NCBI GenBank assembly: GCA_945860325.1
Contig: CAMARL010000074.1
Location: 1 to 8,300 of the forward strand
Origin: Spirosoma fluviale
GTDB lineage: Bacteria > Bacteroidota > Bacteroidia > Cytophagales > Spirosomataceae
Reading direction: 5' to 3'
DNA: 8,300 nt
Made by a program: the position numbers and the translations under genes. Below the pieces are notes generated by a model that was given only the letters and a program-made list of their open reading frames with translations, was not told where the DNA came from and ran no database searches. Below are positions 6,437 to 8,300 of the stretch, in pieces; the first letter of the stretch is position 1; every line of letters starts with the position of its first letter.

Positions 6437-6808
6437 TTACCTAGAAAATGCTAGCCACATCCACAGATGAGGTAAGGAAATTAGACAAAAAACAAATATG
6501 GCCCAAATCGCCATGACTAAAACTGCGCCTGCGGCATAATCTTTTACTTTTTTTGCGATTGGATTTATTTCTGGTGAAACTAAATCCGTTAGTTTTTCGA
6601 TGGCCGTATTAATTAATTCGGCTACCCAAACTCCGGCAATCGCCAATGAAATCCACAACCATTCAATGGCTAAAAATTGCAATTTCAAACCCACGATGAT
6701 CACAACGATGGTTGAAACTAAATGTACTTTGGCATTATTTTCGCTTTTTATTAAGTCGATAATCCCGTCAAAGGCAACTCCGATACTTTTGAACATTTGT
6801 TTCAACAT
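6437..6808 (-). CDS. Diacylglycerol kinase family protein (probably undecaprenol kinase type)
   Basis: Small integral-membrane lipid kinase of the DgkA family, which uses ATP to phosphorylate diacylglycerol or undecaprenol. Its 123 residues match the family. A basic amphipathic N-terminus is followed by the conserved surface motif SENNAKVHL (22-30, Glu23), then the signature AELINTAIEKLTDLVSPE (63-80, with Glu64, Asn67 and Glu71), then AKKVKDYAAGAVLV (85-98). Three hydrophobic segments at about 30-46, 50-68 and 95-118 agree with the family's three helices. The form resembles the Gram-positive and Bacteroidota members, where undecaprenol is often the substrate, but sequence alone does not settle this. 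It starts one base after the asnS stop (TAA, G, ATG), so reinitiation is likely. Met5 (codon 6796-6794) is a possible alternative start. A link to murA through the undecaprenyl-phosphate carrier is plausible but inferred. Confidence 0.93.
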   Translation of the reverse strand: MLKQMFKSIGVAFDGIIDLIKSENNAKVHLVSTIVVIIVGLKLQFLAIEWLWISLAIAGVWVAELINTAIEKLTDLVSPEINPIAKKVKDYAAGAVLVMAIWAIFVFCLISLPHLWMWLAFSR

Positions 6809-6809
6809 C

Positions 6810-8240
6810 TTAAAATTCTGCTGTTTTAGGTGTTCTTGGGAACGGAATTACATCCCGGATGTTGCTCATTCCAGTAACAAATAAGACTAATCGCTCGAAA
6901 CCTAAACCGAAACCTGAATGGGGCGCTGAGCCAAATTGGCGCGTTTGCAAATACCACCAAATCGATTCCTCTTCGATTCCCACTTCTTTCGTTCTTTGTA
7001 AAAGTTTTTCGTAATCATCCTCACGCTGCGATCCACCAATGATTTCCCCGATGCCAGGAAACAAAACATCCATGGCACGAACCGTTTTTCCATCCACCTC
7101 TTGCTTCATGTAAAAGGCTTTGATCTCTTTCGGGTAATGCGTTAAAATAACGGGTTTTTTGAAGTGTTTTTCGACTAGGTAGCGTTCGTGCTCTGATTGC
7201 AAATCGATTCCCCAGGCGACAGGGTAATTGAATTTACCTTGTTTGTGGGCTTTGGACTGCAATAAAATTTCAATTGCTTCCGTATAGGTTAATCGCTCGA
7301 AGGTATTCTCCGTCACGAATTTCAATTTCTCTGAAAGAGTCAATTCCGATTGCTCCTCTTTCTTTTTCATTTTCTCTTCCTCTAATAATCTTTTCTCTAG
7401 AAAAGCTATATCGTCAGCACAATGATCTAATGCATATTTAATCAAGAACTTGGTAAAATCTTCGGCCAAATTCATATTATCCGTTAGTTCGAAAAAAGCC
7501 ATTTCAGGCTCCACCATCCAGAATTCAGCTAAGTGACGCGTTGTGTTTGAATTTTCAGCTCTAAAAGTAGGCCCAAACGTATATATTTTTGATAAAGCCA
7601 AAGCACCCAATTCACCTTCTAGTTGGCCCGAAACGGTTAAATTAGTCTCTTTGCCAAAGAAATCTTCTTTATAGTCCACTTTTCCGTCTTCGGTCAATGG
7701 CGGGTTGATGGCAGGCAATGTAGTTACACGAAACATTTCGCCAGCACCTTCTGCATCAGAACCCGTAATGATGGGAGTATGCAAATAGAAGAAGCCGTGG
7801 TCGTTGAAATATGTGTTGATCGCAAAAGCTAATGCGTGTCGAATGCGCAAGATCGCTGAAAAAGTATTGGTACGTGGTCTTAGGTGACCTATTTCTCTTA
7901 AAAACTCTAAAGAGTGTTTTTTCGGCTGAAGCGGATATTTTTCTGGGTCTGCCGCACCATATATTTCAATGGAATTGACTTGAACCTCTACACTTTGTCC
8001 TTGTCCTTGAGAGGGAATTAAAATTCCATGAACGGCGATGCAAGCCCCCGTGGTTACTAATTTCAACGTTTCTTCGGGGATAGAACCTTCGTTAACAACG
8101 GCTTGAATGTTGTTTATCGTGGAACCATCGTTGATGGCAATAAATGCGACGGCCGCAGAATTTCGTTTGGTACGTACCCAACCCTTCACCGTGATGGCTT
8201 GTTGGGCTGCTGTTAAACCTAATATTTCTTTAATTTGCAT
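6810..8240 (-). CDS. asnS: Asparagine-tRNA ligase
   Basis: Class IIb aminoacyl-tRNA synthetase that charges tRNA-Asn with asparagine in the cytoplasm. From the ATG at 8240 the protein has 476 residues, close to the family norm. The N-terminal OB-fold anticodon-binding domain covers about 17-95 (ITVKGWVRTKR, INDGSTINNIQ). The catalytic domain follows with motif 1 around 135-157, motif 2 FRAENSNTTRHLAEFWMVEPE broken at FRAEN (227-231) and EPE (244-246), IGEIIGGSQRED (397-408), and motif 3 GFGLGFERL (443-451). A highly charged Glu/Lys segment at about 283-305 looks like a surface insertion. The reading frame is open to an ATG at 8285, but that would add 15 atypical residues and overlap the predicted -7 promoter box at 8290-8283, so I take 8240 as the start. 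Presence of asnS indicates direct charging of Asn rather than sole reliance on GatCAB. It is first in the leftward operon. Confidence 0.95.
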   Translation of the reverse strand: MQIKEILGLTAAQQAITVKGWVRTKRNSAAVAFIAINDGSTINNIQAVVNEGSIPEETLKLVTTGACIAVHGILIPSQGQGQSVEVQVNSIEIYGAADPEKYPLQPKKHSLEFLREIGHLRPRTNTFSAILRIRHALAFAINTYFNDHGFFYLHTPIITGSDAEGAGEMFRVTTLPAINPPLTEDGKVDYKEDFFGKETNLTVSGQLEGELGALALSKIYTFGPTFRAENSNTTRHLAEFWMVEPEMAFFELTDNMNLAEDFTKFLIKYALDHCADDIAFLEKRLLEEEKMKKKEEQSELTLSEKLKFVTENTFERLTYTEAIEILLQSKAHKQGKFNYPVAWGIDLQSEHERYLVEKHFKKPVILTHYPKEIKAFYMKQEVDGKTVRAMDVLFPGIGEIIGGSQREDDYEKLLQRTKEVGIEEESIWWYLQTRQFGSAPHSGFGLGFERLVLFVTGMSNIRDVIPFPRTPKTAEF

Positions 8241-8282
8241 GCGATAATAAATCAAAAGGCCCTTTAGATGGGCAATAACCCT

Positions 8283-8290
8283 CAAAATTA
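8283..8290 (-). promoter_or_regulatory. Predicted Bacteroidota -7 promoter element for the asnS operon
   Basis: The - strand reads TAATTTTG, an exact match to the Bacteroidota housekeeping -7 consensus TAnnTTTG. A start of transcription a few bases downstream (about 8276-8278) would give a leader of roughly 37 bases to the ATG at 8240. The matching -33 TTG element would lie beyond the window edge and cannot be checked. Confidence 0.55.
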
Positions 8291-8300
8291 CGTTAAAAAA

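Noticed and set aside
8241..8280. Possible regulatory hairpin in the asnS leader (GCCC 8259-8262 with GGGC 8270-8273)
   Set aside because: Only 4 bp with a 7-base loop, no T-run and no antiterminator partner. T-box control is not expected in this phylum, and the leader is too short for one.

Overview
The window looks like housekeeping chromosome from a Bacteroidota species, probably near the Cytophagales. Three things suggest this: a DUF4290 gene next to murA, a MurA carrying the PGGDKIGRRRLDTHF active-site loop, and a match to the Bacteroidota -7 promoter element TAnnTTTG upstream of asnS. None of the start codons has a convincing Shine-Dalgarno sequence. Coding is dense, and only one intergenic gap exceeds 100 bases. 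I see no RNA genes, CRISPR arrays, phage genes or transposases.

Layout: the left third (1-2973, + strand) holds the 3' part of odhB (E2 of the 2-oxoglutarate dehydrogenase complex, two lipoyl domains, true start just outside the window), then lpdA (E3) 12 bases later. The gap at 2974-3080 carries two mirrored copies of a short palindromic repeat. Each copy is followed by a T-run in the direction of the gene it ends, so the pair forms back-to-back terminators for converging transcription units. The rest (3081-8290, - strand) reads as one leftward operon, asnS > diacylglycerol/undecaprenol kinase > DUF4290 > murA > MATE exporter, with gaps of 1, 5, 3 and 3 bases and a predicted promoter at the right edge.

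Function: odhB and lpdA supply two of the three subunits of 2-oxoglutarate dehydrogenase in the TCA cycle; E1 is presumably outside the window. The leftward operon joins tRNA-Asn charging to envelope functions: lipid-carrier phosphorylation, the first committed step of peptidoglycan synthesis, and a multidrug/Na+ antiporter. A lineage-specific protein of unknown function, DUF4290, sits in the middle.

I found no convincing new defence or mobile system. The best leads are the DUF4290 protein (an apparent internal duplication plus a duplicated Asn/Arg-rich tail), the mirrored repeat-derived terminators, one of which contains the MATE stop codon, and a MurA with Asp in place of the fosfomycin-target Cys.
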